Below the pieces are notes generated by a model, which saw nothing but the letters and a program-made list of their open reading frames with translations, was not told where the DNA came from and made no database searches. A stretch of 64,000 nt of DNA from JAOPZW01 sp963707695 (GTDB lineage Bacteria; Actinomycetota; Thermoleophilia; Solirubrobacterales; Solirubrobacteraceae): the NCBI GenBank assembly GCA_963707695.1, contig CAVPQY010000004.1, forward strand, positions 310,001-374,000. Direction: 5' to 3'. A program made the position numbers and the translations under genes. Shown here in pieces: positions 22,938-30,932 of the stretch (positions are counted from its first letter, which is position 1; every line of letters starts with the position of its first letter).

Positions 22938-23830
22938 GCGCGCGCCGCGCGGTCGACCGCGGCCCCATAGCCGCCGCCGAAGAGGACGGCGTGCACGAGC
23001 AGCGGGAAGAGCTGCCACAGCGCGACCCGCTCGAGGTGCCCGTCGGCGAGCGGGTGCACGTCGCCGTAGGCGGCGACGACGCGCTCCACGCCGCCCGGCG
23101 CGCCGAAGAGCGCGAGCATGGCCAGGTCGACCTCGCGGTGCCCGCCGTGGGCGGCCGGGTCGATGAGCACCGGGCGCGTCCCGTCCCCCGCGGCGAGCAC
23201 GTTGCCGCCCCACAGGTCGCCGTGCAGGCGCGCCGGCGGCTCCGGCGGGCCGGCGAGCGCCGGCAGCCGGGCCAGGACGGCCTCGACGCGGGACGCGCAG
23301 CCGTCCGGCAGCGCGCCGCGGTCCTGCGCCGCGCGCAGGAGCGGCGCGACGCGCTGCTCGGCGTAGCAGGAGGGCCAGTCCCCGGCCGGCGCCGACGGCA
23401 GCGCGAGCGGCCCCAGCCGCAGGACGCCGCCGTCCGTCCGCGGCGGCAGCGCGCCGTGCGCGGGCGCGCCCGCGTCGTGCACGGCGGCGAGCCCGTGGCC
23501 GAGCGCCTCGGCGAACCCGGGGCCGGCCGGGCGCTCCTGCACCCACGCCAGCACGAGCAGCCGCGGGTCCTGGGCGGGGTCGTCGGCGACCGCGAGCACC
23601 TCGGGCACGGCCAGCGCCCGGGCCTGCGCGAGCCAGGCCAGGCCGGCCGCCTCGGCGGCGTAGGCCCCGGGCGCCGCGTCGGGCGCCGTCTTGGCGAACG
23701 CGCGGCGGCCATCGGCGAGCTCGAGGGCGAAGGCCGCGTTGAGGTCGCCGCCGGCGACGGGTCGCGCGCCGGCCACCGGCGTGCCGAGGGCGCGGGCGGC
23801 CGCGGCGGCGACCGCCGCGCCTGCCGTCAC
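22928..23830 (-). CDS. Fructosamine kinase-family protein
   Basis: This 300-residue protein shows the fructosamine-kinase (APH-like) order. An N-terminal lobe PVAGGDLNAAFALELADGRR contains the ATP-binding Lys of FAKTAPDAAP. Then come FAEALGHGLAAVHDAGAP, the catalytic loop LHGDLWGGNVL, and the metal-binding VLIDPAAHGGHREVDLAM. The C-terminal helix RVALWQLFPLLVHAVLFGGG is typical. The enzyme phosphorylates glycated amines on damaged proteins or free ketoamines, which then fall apart. Its GTG overlaps the stop of the phosphatase gene, which comes first in the same operon. Confidence 0.85.
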   Translation of the reverse strand: MTAGAAVAAAAARALGTPVAGARPVAGGDLNAAFALELADGRRAFAKTAPDAAPGAYAAEAAGLAWLAQARALAVPEVLAVADDPAQDPRLLVLAWVQERPAGPGFAEALGHGLAAVHDAGAPAHGALPPRTDGGVLRLGPLALPSAPAGDWPSCYAEQRVAPLLRAAQDRGALPDGCASRVEAVLARLPALAGPPEPPARLHGDLWGGNVLAAGDGTRPVLIDPAAHGGHREVDLAMLALFGAPGGVERVVAAYGDVHPLADGHLERVALWQLFPLLVHAVLFGGGYGAAVDRAARAYA

Positions 23831-24315
23831 GCGCGGCCGTCCGCCCGCAGCTCGGCCAGCAGTCCACGGCAGGCGGCGGTGACGACGTCGAGGACGTGCT
23901 CGAACCCATCCGCGCCGCCGTAGTAGGGGTCCGGCACGTCGAGCTCCCCGGCACGCGCCGCCTCCGGGTCGAAGGAGCGCAGCAGGCGGACCTTCGCCCG
24001 CTCCGGCGGGCCGGGGGCGAGCGCCAGCAGCGCGTCGTGGTTGGCCCGGTCCATCGCCAGCAGGAGGTCGGCATGGCCGAAGTCCGCGGCGGTGACCTGC
24101 CGGCCGACGCCCTCGATCACCACCCCGCGGGTGGCCGCCGTGGCCACCGCGCGCGCGTCGGCCGGCTCGCCCACGTGCCACCCGCCCGTGCCCGCGCTCG
24201 CCACCTCCACCGCGTCCTCGAGCCCCTCGGCCCGCAGCAGGTCGCGCATCACCGCCTCCGCCGTCGGCGAGCGGCAGATGTTCCCGAGGCACACGAAGAG
24301 CAGCCGGACGGCCAC
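23827..24315 (-). CDS. Low-molecular-weight protein-tyrosine phosphatase
   Basis: This is a 162-residue canonical LMW-PTP. The P-loop is VCLGNICRSPTAEAVM (C-x5-R) at residues about 8-23. The general acid is the Asp of VPDPYYGGADGFEHV near residue 133. ADLLLAMDRANHDALLAL is the conserved middle strand. Such enzymes reverse tyrosine phosphorylation, or arginine phosphorylation in some Firmicutes. It is the first gene of a two-gene operon with fructosamine kinase, both being protein-repair or house-cleaning functions. GTG start; TACCGT sits nine bases upstream. Confidence 0.9.
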   Translation of the reverse strand: MAVRLLFVCLGNICRSPTAEAVMRDLLRAEGLEDAVEVASAGTGGWHVGEPADARAVATAATRGVVIEGVGRQVTAADFGHADLLLAMDRANHDALLALAPGPPERAKVRLLRSFDPEAARAGELDVPDPYYGGADGFEHVLDVVTAACRGLLAELRADGRA

Positions 24316-24324
24316 GAGCCGCCT

Positions 24325-24330
24325 ACGGTA
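24325..24330 (-). promoter_or_regulatory. Leaderless-type -10 (TACCGT) for the LMW-PTP gene
   Basis: TACCGT on the minus strand lies nine bases before the GTG at 24315. Confidence 0.4.
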
Positions 24331-24371
24331 GCCGTGCGGCGCCCCGCGGCGGCCCTTGCCACACTGGCGCC

Positions 24372-24578
24372 GTGGTCGGGCAGGTCTTCGACGTCGTCAC
24401 CGTCGCCATCGCGGTCGTCGCGCTCATCGGCCTGGTCGTGGTCCTCGCGCGGCCCGATCGCGCGCGTGCCGACGAGGAGGATGCGCGCGACTTCTTCGAC
24501 GCCCACGGGCACTGGCCGGACGAGCCCGGGCCCGGGGACGCCTCGGAGCCGGGTTTGACCGAGCGCCCGAGCGGCTAA
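24372..24578 (+). CDS. Small single-helix membrane protein (68 aa)
   Basis: The N-terminus is one transmembrane helix (VFDVVTVAIAVVALIGLVVV). A basic stop-transfer segment (LARPDRAR) and an acidic tail with FFDAHGHWPDEPGPGD follow. Small proteins of this plan are common in actinobacteria and lack a function name. The 'DAHGHWPDE' motif looks conserved. It starts with GTG and lies in the same direction as the aldo/keto reductase, 10 bases upstream of it. Confidence 0.6.
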   Translation: MVGQVFDVVTVAIAVVALIGLVVVLARPDRARADEEDARDFFDAHGHWPDEPGPGDASEPGLTERPSG

Positions 24579-24588
24579 GCACCGCGCC

Positions 24589-25641
24589 ATGCAGCTCGCC
24601 GACCTCGGGTCACTGCGGGTCTCGCGCGTCGCCCTCGGCACCATGCTCATGGGCGGCAAGACCCCGCAGGACGACGCGCACCGGATGCTGGACGCCTTCG
24701 TCGATGCCGGCGGGACGCTGGTCGACACCGCCGACGTCTACGGCGACGGCCTCAGCGAGCGGACGCTCGCGCCCTGGCTGGAGCGCCGCCGCGACGAGGT
24801 GGTCCTGGCCACGAAGGTCCGCATGCCCGTCAGCGACCCCGGCGGGTCCGGGCTGGAGCCGGACCGGATCCGCGCCGCCTGCGACGCGAGCCTGCGCCGC
24901 CTCGGGGTCGACCACGTCGACCTCTACCAGCTCCACGCGCCCGACCCGGACGTCCCGCTCGAGGACACGCTCGAGGCGCTCGACGGCCTCGTGCGCGCGG
25001 GCAAGGTCCGCGCCGTGGGCGCCTCGAACTTCCCGGCCTGGCTCCTCGCGCACGCGGTCGCGGTGCAGGACCACGAGGGCTGGGCGCGCTTCGTCAGCCT
25101 CCAGCCGCAGTACTCGCTCGTCGAGCGCTCCGTCGAGGCCGAGATCCTGCCCTACTGCCGCTGGGCCGGCCTGGGCGTCCTCCCATGGGGCCCGCTCGGC
25201 GCCGGGTTCCTCACCGGCCGCTACGAGCGCGACACCGCGCCGCCGCCCGGGTCGCGCATGGACGGCGCCGGCGACGACCTCGAGGAGGCCCCGGCGCGCC
25301 GCGCCGTGGAGCGCAACTTCCGGGCGGTCGACGCCGCCCGCGAGGTCGCCGCCGAGCTCGGCGCGAGCGTCTCGCAGGTCGCGGTGGCCTGGCTGCTGCA
25401 CCAGCCGGGCGTCACGGCGCCGATCGTCGGCCCGCGGACGCCCGAGCAGCTCGACGAGCTGCTCGGGGCGGCCGACCTTGCCCTCGGCGACGACCAGCTT
25501 GCGCGCCTGTCCGCGCCGACGGCGCCGCCCGAGCGCTACCCGGACCGCATGCTGACCGAGCAGGTCGGCCTCGACGTCGAGCGGCAGGCGACCCGCGCCC
25601 GCCCGCTCGCGGGCGCCGGCACGAGCGAGGCGGTCCGGTGA
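24589..25641 (+). CDS. Aldo/keto reductase
   Basis: In this 350-residue protein the catalytic tetrad is recognisable: Asp and Tyr in DTADVYGDGLSE, Lys in VLATKVRMP and His in LYQLHAPDPD. GASNFPAWLL, PQYSLVERSVE and WGPLGAGFLTGRYERD are the family's NADP(H)-site and loop motifs, close to the AKR11/12 (Tas/YajO-like) group. It probably reduces aldehydes or ketones. The HTH protein downstream overlaps its stop (GTGA) and could be its regulator. The C-terminal tail is slightly longer than usual. Confidence 0.85.
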   Translation: MQLADLGSLRVSRVALGTMLMGGKTPQDDAHRMLDAFVDAGGTLVDTADVYGDGLSERTLAPWLERRRDEVVLATKVRMPVSDPGGSGLEPDRIRAACDASLRRLGVDHVDLYQLHAPDPDVPLEDTLEALDGLVRAGKVRAVGASNFPAWLLAHAVAVQDHEGWARFVSLQPQYSLVERSVEAEILPYCRWAGLGVLPWGPLGAGFLTGRYERDTAPPPGSRMDGAGDDLEEAPARRAVERNFRAVDAAREVAAELGASVSQVAVAWLLHQPGVTAPIVGPRTPEQLDELLGAADLALGDDQLARLSAPTAPPERYPDRMLTEQVGLDVERQATRARPLAGAGTSEAVR

Positions 25642-25919
25642 CGCTCGCCGGCGTCTCGGCCGCGGCGCACCGCATCGAGGTCGTCGTGCGGCTGGTGGCC
25701 GACGACCCGGGCCTGACGTCCCAGGACGTCGCCGAGCGCATCGACGTCAGCCGCCGCCACGCGAGCCTGCTCCTCCTCCGCCTCGAGGAGCTCGGGCTCG
25801 TCGCGCACCACGGTCGCCACTGGTTCCCGGGCGGGCGCGACGGCGCCCCGGGCGGGCTCACGGGCGGCCTCGTCGGCGACGTCCGGCTTCGCCTGTGGGC
25901 CGACGGCCTCGGCGCCTGA
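25638..25919 (+). CDS. Winged-helix DNA-binding protein (93 aa)
   Basis: This 93-residue protein is almost entirely a winged helix-turn-helix: AHRIEVVVRLVADDPGLTSQ, DVAERIDVSRRHASLLLLRL and EELGLVAHHGRHWFPGG. The helix-turn-helix resembles the MarR or IclR type. The wing ends in the GRHWFPGGRDG turn, and a Gly-rich tail follows. It has no effector domain, so it may be a simple repressor or a subunit. Its GTG start overlaps the aldo/keto reductase stop, suggesting co-regulation of that operon. Confidence 0.65.
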   Translation: MTLAGVSAAAHRIEVVVRLVADDPGLTSQDVAERIDVSRRHASLLLLRLEELGLVAHHGRHWFPGGRDGAPGGLTGGLVGDVRLRLWADGLGA

Positions 25920-25979
25920 ACGGCGCCTGCCGGACTCCTCACCTGCAAGAGATCCTGCATTGAGCAGGAATCGCGCTGG

Positions 25980-25985
25980 TAGCGT
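25980..25985 (+). promoter_or_regulatory. -10-like TAGCGT for the riboswitch / NlpC gene
   Basis: TAGCGT lies just upstream of the riboswitch. The inverted repeat CCTGC-ATTGA-GCAGG (25954-25968) precedes it and could be an operator or a part of the promoter region. Confidence 0.4.
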
Positions 25986-25990
25986 CGACG

Positions 25991-26135
25991 CCCGCTGCGC
26001 CGAGTCGCTCCACCTCCGGGTGGGGCGAGCGGGGGAACCGCTGCGCCGGGCACGGACTGCCGGCGCCGGGGCGAACTGTCGCATCGTGCGACGGAGGGCC
26101 GGACCGGCCCTAGCCCGTCAGCTCACCTCGTAGGC
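25991..26135 (+). ncRNA. c-di-AMP riboswitch (ydaO/yuaA type)
   Basis: The region has the ydaO elements in order. CCGAGTC lies near 26000, then GGGGCGAGCGGGGGAACC at about 26022-26039, and GGGGCGAACTGTCG further on. The almost invariant 3' block GTCAGCTCACCTCGTAGGC lies at 26117-26135. It sits directly before a peptidoglycan-hydrolase gene, the usual target of this riboswitch in actinobacteria, where c-di-AMP turns off cell-wall lytic genes. The distance to the start codon is unusually short, so control of translation or early termination are both possible. The assignment is from motif order by eye. Confidence 0.75.
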
Positions 26136-26147
26136 GCCTCATGACCC

Positions 26148-27101
26148 ATGCCCCTTCCCCCTGCCCCCTCCCCTGCCCGCGTGCGCACGATGACCCCGCG
26201 CGGCCGCGCCGGCCTCGGCCTGCTCGCCGCCCTCGCCCTCGCGCTGACCGCCCCCGCGGCGGCCTCCGCCCTGCCCACCATCAAGCGCGGCGACCGCGGC
26301 CGGGCGGTGGTGCACCTGCAGCACGCCCTGCACCTCCAGGCCGACGGCCTGTTCGGCCGTGGCACGAAGCGCGCGGTCCGGCGCTTCCAGGCGCGTCACG
26401 GCCTCCACGCCGACGGCGTCGTCGGCCCCGCGACCTGGCGCACGCTGCGACGTGCGCTGCACGGCGGTGGCCGGGCGCGCTCGAGCGGCGCCGGCGGGGG
26501 TGGCGCACCCCGCGGCCGCGGACCGTCCGTCCGCCTGCTGCAGCAGCGCCTCGGCCTGGCCGCCGACGGCGTCTTCGGCCCGGCCACCGCACGCGCCGTG
26601 CGCGCGTTCCAGCGCCGCCACGGCCTGGCCCCCGACGGCGTCGTGGGCCCCGCGACGTGGCGGGCGCTCGGCGTCGGCGGCGGGCACCCGGTGCTCCACC
26701 GGACGCGGCTGCGCGGCCGGACGACCGCCCCGGTGGCCGGGATCCCGTCGGCCGTCCTGCGCGCGATCCGCGCCGGCGACCGCATCGCCGGCCTGCCCTA
26801 CCGCTACGGCGGCGGCCACGGATCGTTCAGGGACTCCGGCTACGACTGCTCGGGCTCGGTCTCCTACCTCCTCCACGGCGCCGGCGTCCTCGGCTCGCCG
26901 CTGGACTCGGGCAGCTTCATGCGGTGGGGCGCCCCGGGTCGCGGCCGCTGGATCACCGTCTACGCGAACCCGGGCCACGCCTTCGCCGTCGTCCGCGGCC
27001 GCCGCTACGACACGACGGGCCGTTCCGCGACGGGCTCGCGCTGGCAGAGCGCGATGCGCTCGACCGCCGGCTACGTCGCCCGGCACCCGCCCGGGCTCTA
27101 G
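26148..27101 (+). CDS. Exported peptidoglycan-binding NlpC/P60-like hydrolase
   Basis: The protein has two PG_binding_1 repeats: LPTIKRGDRGRAVVHLQHAL through VGPATWRTL at about residues 42-102, and SVRLLQQRLGLAADGVFGPA through VGPATWRAL at about 125-172. An NlpC/P60-like domain ends it: LPYRYGGGHGSFRDSGYDCS, then GSVSYLLHGAGV with the catalytic Cys, and the His of ANPGHAFAVV. It should cut peptide stems in the cell wall. The N-terminus is a signal peptide (GLGLLAALALALTAPAAASA). The ATG at 26190 would give a more usual signal peptide than the ATG at 26148; no ribosome-binding site decides. It is the target of the c-di-AMP riboswitch just upstream. Confidence 0.8.
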   Translation: MPLPPAPSPARVRTMTPRGRAGLGLLAALALALTAPAAASALPTIKRGDRGRAVVHLQHALHLQADGLFGRGTKRAVRRFQARHGLHADGVVGPATWRTLRRALHGGGRARSSGAGGGGAPRGRGPSVRLLQQRLGLAADGVFGPATARAVRAFQRRHGLAPDGVVGPATWRALGVGGGHPVLHRTRLRGRTTAPVAGIPSAVLRAIRAGDRIAGLPYRYGGGHGSFRDSGYDCSGSVSYLLHGAGVLGSPLDSGSFMRWGAPGRGRWITVYANPGHAFAVVRGRRYDTTGRSATGSRWQSAMRSTAGYVARHPPGL

Positions 27102-27221
27102 CCCCCGAGCGGCCGGGGCAGGGCCGGCACCTCGCGACCCTGGCGCGGCCTGAAGAGGTGCCGACGCCGGACCGCGCCCGCATGCGGCGGAGCAGCGGGC
27201 AACGGCCGGCGTCGGCGTTCC

Positions 27222-28427
27222 TCAGCCGGTGGCGCCCGGGCGCACGGAGAACGCCCGGCATCGGCTGAAGCTCGACCTGAGGGTGCGAGTGCGCGCGCCG
27301 CCGCCGGCGGTGAACGTCACGGTCGCCGTCAGGCGGTGGGCGCCGCGACGCAGGCCGGCCGGGACGACCCGGACGCTCCAGCGGCCGCGGCGATCGGCGC
27401 GGCGGACGGTCGCCACGCGGCGCCCGTCGAGGCGGAACGCGACCCGGCCGATCCGGTGGCCGCGCACGACTGCCCGGGCCGTCCGCACGGCGCAGCCGGT
27501 GGGGCCGTGCAGGTGCGCGTGGCCGCCCTTCCCGCGCGGGTGCGGCACGGGGCGCCCCGGACGGTCTGCGGCGGGTGCGCCACCTCCGGTGCCACCCGGT
27601 ACCGGCCCGGAGCCGTCGCCGGCGGGCGGAGCGGGCGTGGTGAGCGTCGTGGCGTGGCGACCGGTCGCCGTGACCGTCGCGCCGTGCGGGTCGTGCGCGG
27701 TCGCCGTGACGGTGCCCGTGAGCGTGGCCGCCCCCGAGGGCGCCTCGGACGAGCACGCGAAGGTCCAGCGCTCGCCGGGCAGGAGGAGGCCCCCGTCCTG
27801 GTCGGCGCCGTCGGCAGGGCCGCTGACGGGCGCGCACGCGTCGTCGGAGACGACGACGTCGTGGAGCGGCACGTTGCCCGTGTTCTGCGCCGTGTAGGCG
27901 AACGGCAGCTCGTCGCCGGGCGACGCGGAGGCCGGGCCGGCGGCCTCGACCGACAGGCTCGGACGGTCGCGCTCGCTGACGAAGGTGCAGGTGACGGTCT
28001 CGCCGGCCTGCGGCGTGACGACGACCCGCGCGCCCACGACCGAGCAGCCGTCGCCGCCGACGGCCGCGAGCGTGTAGCCGTGCTCGGCGTCGACGGCCTG
28101 GTCCTCGGAGATCGCGTAGCTCGTCCCGGCGTCGACCTGGCGGCTGAGCGACTCGCCGCCGGCGAGGACGAACGTCGCCGCGGCGGGGAGCGCCTGGCCG
28201 CCCGTCCCGCCGCTGCTGAAGGTGAACGCGGGCGAGCCGACCGCCGGGTCGGTGACCTTCCTGATGACGACCGTGGCGCTCCCGGCGCCGGCGGTGACCG
28301 CGGTCGCCTCGCCCGACGTGGCCCGCGCCTGCTGGGCCTGCCATCCCCCGAGCGCCAGAGCCGCGAGCGCGGCGAGCGCCATCGTCCGTCCGCGCCCGGT
28401 GGCCGCGGCGTAGGTCGTGGTCTGCAT
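27222..28427 (-). CDS. Secreted beta-sandwich repeat protein (DUF11-type)
   Basis: This 401-residue exported protein has a GGAGG ribosome-binding site five bases before its ATG. After a signal peptide comes a prealbumin-like domain (TVVIRKVTDPAVGSPAFTFS, through GETVTCTFVSER). A DUF11-type repeat follows (PGDELPFAYTAQNTGNVPLH and DVVVSDDACAPV) at about residues 155-260. Then there is a Gly/Pro/His linker and a basic C-terminal Ig-like domain (RIGRVAFRLDGRRVATVRRA). The pattern is that of surface or matrix proteins of Gram-positives, with no catalytic residues. There is no visible sorting signal, so it may stay soluble. Confidence 0.6.
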   Translation of the reverse strand: MQTTTYAAATGRGRTMALAALAALALGGWQAQQARATSGEATAVTAGAGSATVVIRKVTDPAVGSPAFTFSSGGTGGQALPAAATFVLAGGESLSRQVDAGTSYAISEDQAVDAEHGYTLAAVGGDGCSVVGARVVVTPQAGETVTCTFVSERDRPSLSVEAAGPASASPGDELPFAYTAQNTGNVPLHDVVVSDDACAPVSGPADGADQDGGLLLPGERWTFACSSEAPSGAATLTGTVTATAHDPHGATVTATGRHATTLTTPAPPAGDGSGPVPGGTGGGAPAADRPGRPVPHPRGKGGHAHLHGPTGCAVRTARAVVRGHRIGRVAFRLDGRRVATVRRADRRGRWSVRVVPAGLRRGAHRLTATVTFTAGGGARTRTLRSSFSRCRAFSVRPGATG

Positions 28428-28616
28428 CGATCCTCCGTGATCAGCCGCCGCGCGCCCCCTTGCGCGCCGCCTTGCGGCATGTGCTGAGCACGGTACCGGC
28501 CGTCGCGCGACGAACGGCGCATCTGGACGGATGAACGGTCGAGCGGCCGCTCGGCGGGGCGCCGGGCGGCGGTGACCGGCGGCTGCGCGGCGCCGGTCCG
28601 CCGGGCCCGTGGGGCG

Positions 28617-29363
28617 TCAGGCCGCCGGGCGAGCCGGGGGCGGCGCGGGCAGCCAGGACGCCGCCCAGCCGTCGAAGAGCGCGAACGCACGGCGCCGCGC
28701 GTCGGCGGCGCGCGCGGCCGTCTCCGCCCGCAGAGCGTCCTCGTCGAGCCGGGCGTCGGCCAGCTGGCCGCGGCCCCAGTCCAGCCACGCCTCGACGATC
28801 GCCTCGTCGACCTCGGGGTGGAACTGCAGGGCGAGGCTGCGCCCGTGCGCGACGGCCTGCGGGCCGGCCGGCGAGCGGGCGAGCTCCGTGGCCCCCGGCG
28901 GCACCGTGAAGGCGTCCTCGTGCCAGGCGAAGAAGGGCCCCACGACCTCGAGGCGGGCCTCCGCGCGGCCGGGGCCGGCTCCGTCGCTGTTGCCGTCGCC
29001 CCGGAGCACGATGGGCCGGTCGAGCGCCACCCACCCGATCTCCGGCTGCGAGGCGCGCTGCACCTCCCCGCCGAGCGCGGCGGCGAGCGCCTGGCCGCCG
29101 AAGCACAGGCCGAGGACCGGCACGCCGGCGTCGTGCGCGGCACGCAGGAAGGCGACCTCGGCCGCGATCCACGCGTCGGGCGTCCGCGCCACCGAGCAGT
29201 CCGACCCCAGCGCGACGACCGCGTCATGCTCGCCGGGCCGGGGCCACGGATCGCCCGCGGCCGGACGCAGGACCTCGAGGTCGACGCCGCGCTCGGCCGC
29301 CCAGTCGGCGACCAGGCCCGCGGGCGCGTCGGCCTGGTGCTCGACGACGAGCGCGCGTGGCAG
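28617..29363 (-). CDS. Class I glutamine amidotransferase
   Basis: In this protein of about 248 residues the nucleophile elbow is VLGLCFGGQALAAALG (Cys about residue 88). The His-Glu pair is LALQFHPEVDEAIVEAWL. The fold is that of GMP-synthase-type GATase1 proteins used alone for amidation or gamma-glutamyl hydrolysis. The N-terminal strand LPRALVVEHQADAPAGLVAD has no ATG, GTG or TTG nearby. A CTG at 29363 preceded by AAGGGG is the most likely start, which is unusual. It lies six bases after the stop of the copper-protein gene in the same direction. A link in function is not obvious. Confidence 0.75.
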   Translation of the reverse strand: MPRALVVEHQADAPAGLVADWAAERGVDLEVLRPAAGDPWPRPGEHDAVVALGSDCSVARTPDAWIAAEVAFLRAAHDAGVPVLGLCFGGQALAAALGGEVQRASQPEIGWVALDRPIVLRGDGNSDGAGPGRAEARLEVVGPFFAWHEDAFTVPPGATELARSPAGPQAVAHGRSLALQFHPEVDEAIVEAWLDWGRGQLADARLDEDALRAETAARAADARRRAFALFDGWAASWLPAPPPARPAA

Positions 29364-29368
29364 CCGCG

Positions 29369-30886
29369 CTACCCCTTGACCCTGAAGGCCCCGCGCATGA
29401 ACGGGTGGATGCGGCAGAAGTACGCGTACGTGCCGTCCGACAGGTTCGCCGGCGTCTGCCACGTGTCCCGCCCCGCGGCCGGAGCCGCCCACGGACCGCG
29501 GCTCGTGCCGAGCTCGGCGGAGTCGAACGTCACCGCGCCGTTGGGCAGCGGGTACGCGATGCCGCTCAGGCGCGTGCAGGGCGCCGCGCAGGACGTGACC
29601 GTGTGGAAGATGTACCGCGGAGCGTCGAGGTTGCGGAACTGCAGCGACTGCCCGCGCTGGACGACCGCAGGCCGGCCGGCCGCGCCGCGCGTCGTGAGGT
29701 CGCCCTGGCTGTAGGTGAAGTCCTTGATCGTGACCTCGCCGCTCTTGCCGTCGGGCAGCTTGCGCGGGTCGCGGTACGCCTGGGTCTTCGTCCCCCCGTG
29801 GTTGTCGTTCTCGGGGAGGTGGCCGTGGGTGAGGACGCCCTTCGTCTTGCCGACGTCCGTCGTGAACGGGTCCACCCCGCCGCGCGGGACGTCGGTCACC
29901 GCCAGGGGCATGATCCCCATCGACTCGTACCACGAGGCATGGCGCACGTCGTACGTCGCGTGCACGGCGATGATGTCGCCCTTCTTGACGGCGACCCGCC
30001 ATTTCGGCGGCGTCGCCCCCATGGAGACGTCCCACGACACGGCTCCCGCCGGCTCGTAGTACTTCGCCTTCGAGCGGAAGAGGAGCCTCGTCTGGCCGTT
30101 GCGCGTGATCGTCAGGTCGGTGTAGAGGCCGCCCGGGTGGAGGTGGCCGGCGGTGCCCACGATCGTCGTGTCGCGGTCGACGACCCACTGGTTGCCCTGC
30201 CGCCGGGGCTGGCCGTTCGGTCGCGTGCCGTAGGCGTTGGGCTGGTCGTCGGGGTAGGTGAAGCGCCCGTTCTTCCCGGAGCCCTTCAACGCGTCGAAGA
30301 CCGGGTAGATGCCGGGGTGGACGTCCATCCACTGCGTGTCGACGCGCTTGATGCTCTGCGCCGCCTTCGTCCCGTCGGGGACGAACTTCATCGTCCAGAT
30401 GATCCAGACCTTGTCCTTGTTGGACGTGAGGTTGTGGATCATGTGGTTCATCAACCACTGGTCCGTCGTGTTGTAGCGCCAGCCGAAGCCGGCGGGCATC
30501 GTGACCCTGGTCTTCTCCTCGCCCGCGGCCCACGTCGGGTTGTAGTTCACGAGCCACACGGCGTGGTGGAGGTGGATGACGTCCACCGGCGGGACGGAGC
30601 CGTCGGCGCGGATGAGGTTCGGCGCGAAGGAGGTGATCCACCCGTTGCCCTTCGGGCGGACGAGCTTGTTGGGCTCGATCGCGATGTCGTTCTGGCCCGG
30701 GTTGATCTTGATCGGGCCGTACGCGAACTTCAGGACCCGCGTCCCGTCCTTCATGACCTTCGTGGTCCGCACCCCCTGCTTCGGAGCCTTCGACTTCTTC
30801 GCGGCCGACGCCTGCGGCACGAGGACGGCCATGGCGCAGACAGCGGTCAGCGCGGCGATGGACAGGACCCGGGGAAGGTGACGCAT
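29369..30886 (-). CDS. PHM-like copper monooxygenase domain fused to a C-terminal cupredoxin
   Basis: This 505-residue exported protein has a signal peptide, RVLSIAALTAVCAMAVLVPQ. The N-terminal two thirds carry His-rich motifs in the order of peptidylglycine hydroxylating monooxygenase. These are VIHLHHAVWLVN (HxHH), MNHMIHNL, GTAGHLHPGGLY (HxH) and a late Met in YESMGIMPLAV. The C-terminal 120 residues are a cupredoxin with ligands FHTV, then YFCRIHPFMRG (Cys, His, Met). The design would pair two type-2 copper sites with a type-1 electron donor. I infer the oxidase or monooxygenase function from motif order only. A -10-like TACACT lies ten bases before the ATG. Confidence 0.6.
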   Translation of the reverse strand: MRHLPRVLSIAALTAVCAMAVLVPQASAAKKSKAPKQGVRTTKVMKDGTRVLKFAYGPIKINPGQNDIAIEPNKLVRPKGNGWITSFAPNLIRADGSVPPVDVIHLHHAVWLVNYNPTWAAGEEKTRVTMPAGFGWRYNTTDQWLMNHMIHNLTSNKDKVWIIWTMKFVPDGTKAAQSIKRVDTQWMDVHPGIYPVFDALKGSGKNGRFTYPDDQPNAYGTRPNGQPRRQGNQWVVDRDTTIVGTAGHLHPGGLYTDLTITRNGQTRLLFRSKAKYYEPAGAVSWDVSMGATPPKWRVAVKKGDIIAVHATYDVRHASWYESMGIMPLAVTDVPRGGVDPFTTDVGKTKGVLTHGHLPENDNHGGTKTQAYRDPRKLPDGKSGEVTIKDFTYSQGDLTTRGAAGRPAVVQRGQSLQFRNLDAPRYIFHTVTSCAAPCTRLSGIAYPLPNGAVTFDSAELGTSRGPWAAPAAGRDTWQTPANLSDGTYAYFCRIHPFMRGAFRVKG

Positions 30887-30932
30887 CTCACATGCGAGTG
30901 TACGTCATCGTACGGCTGCAGCGCACCGCCGG

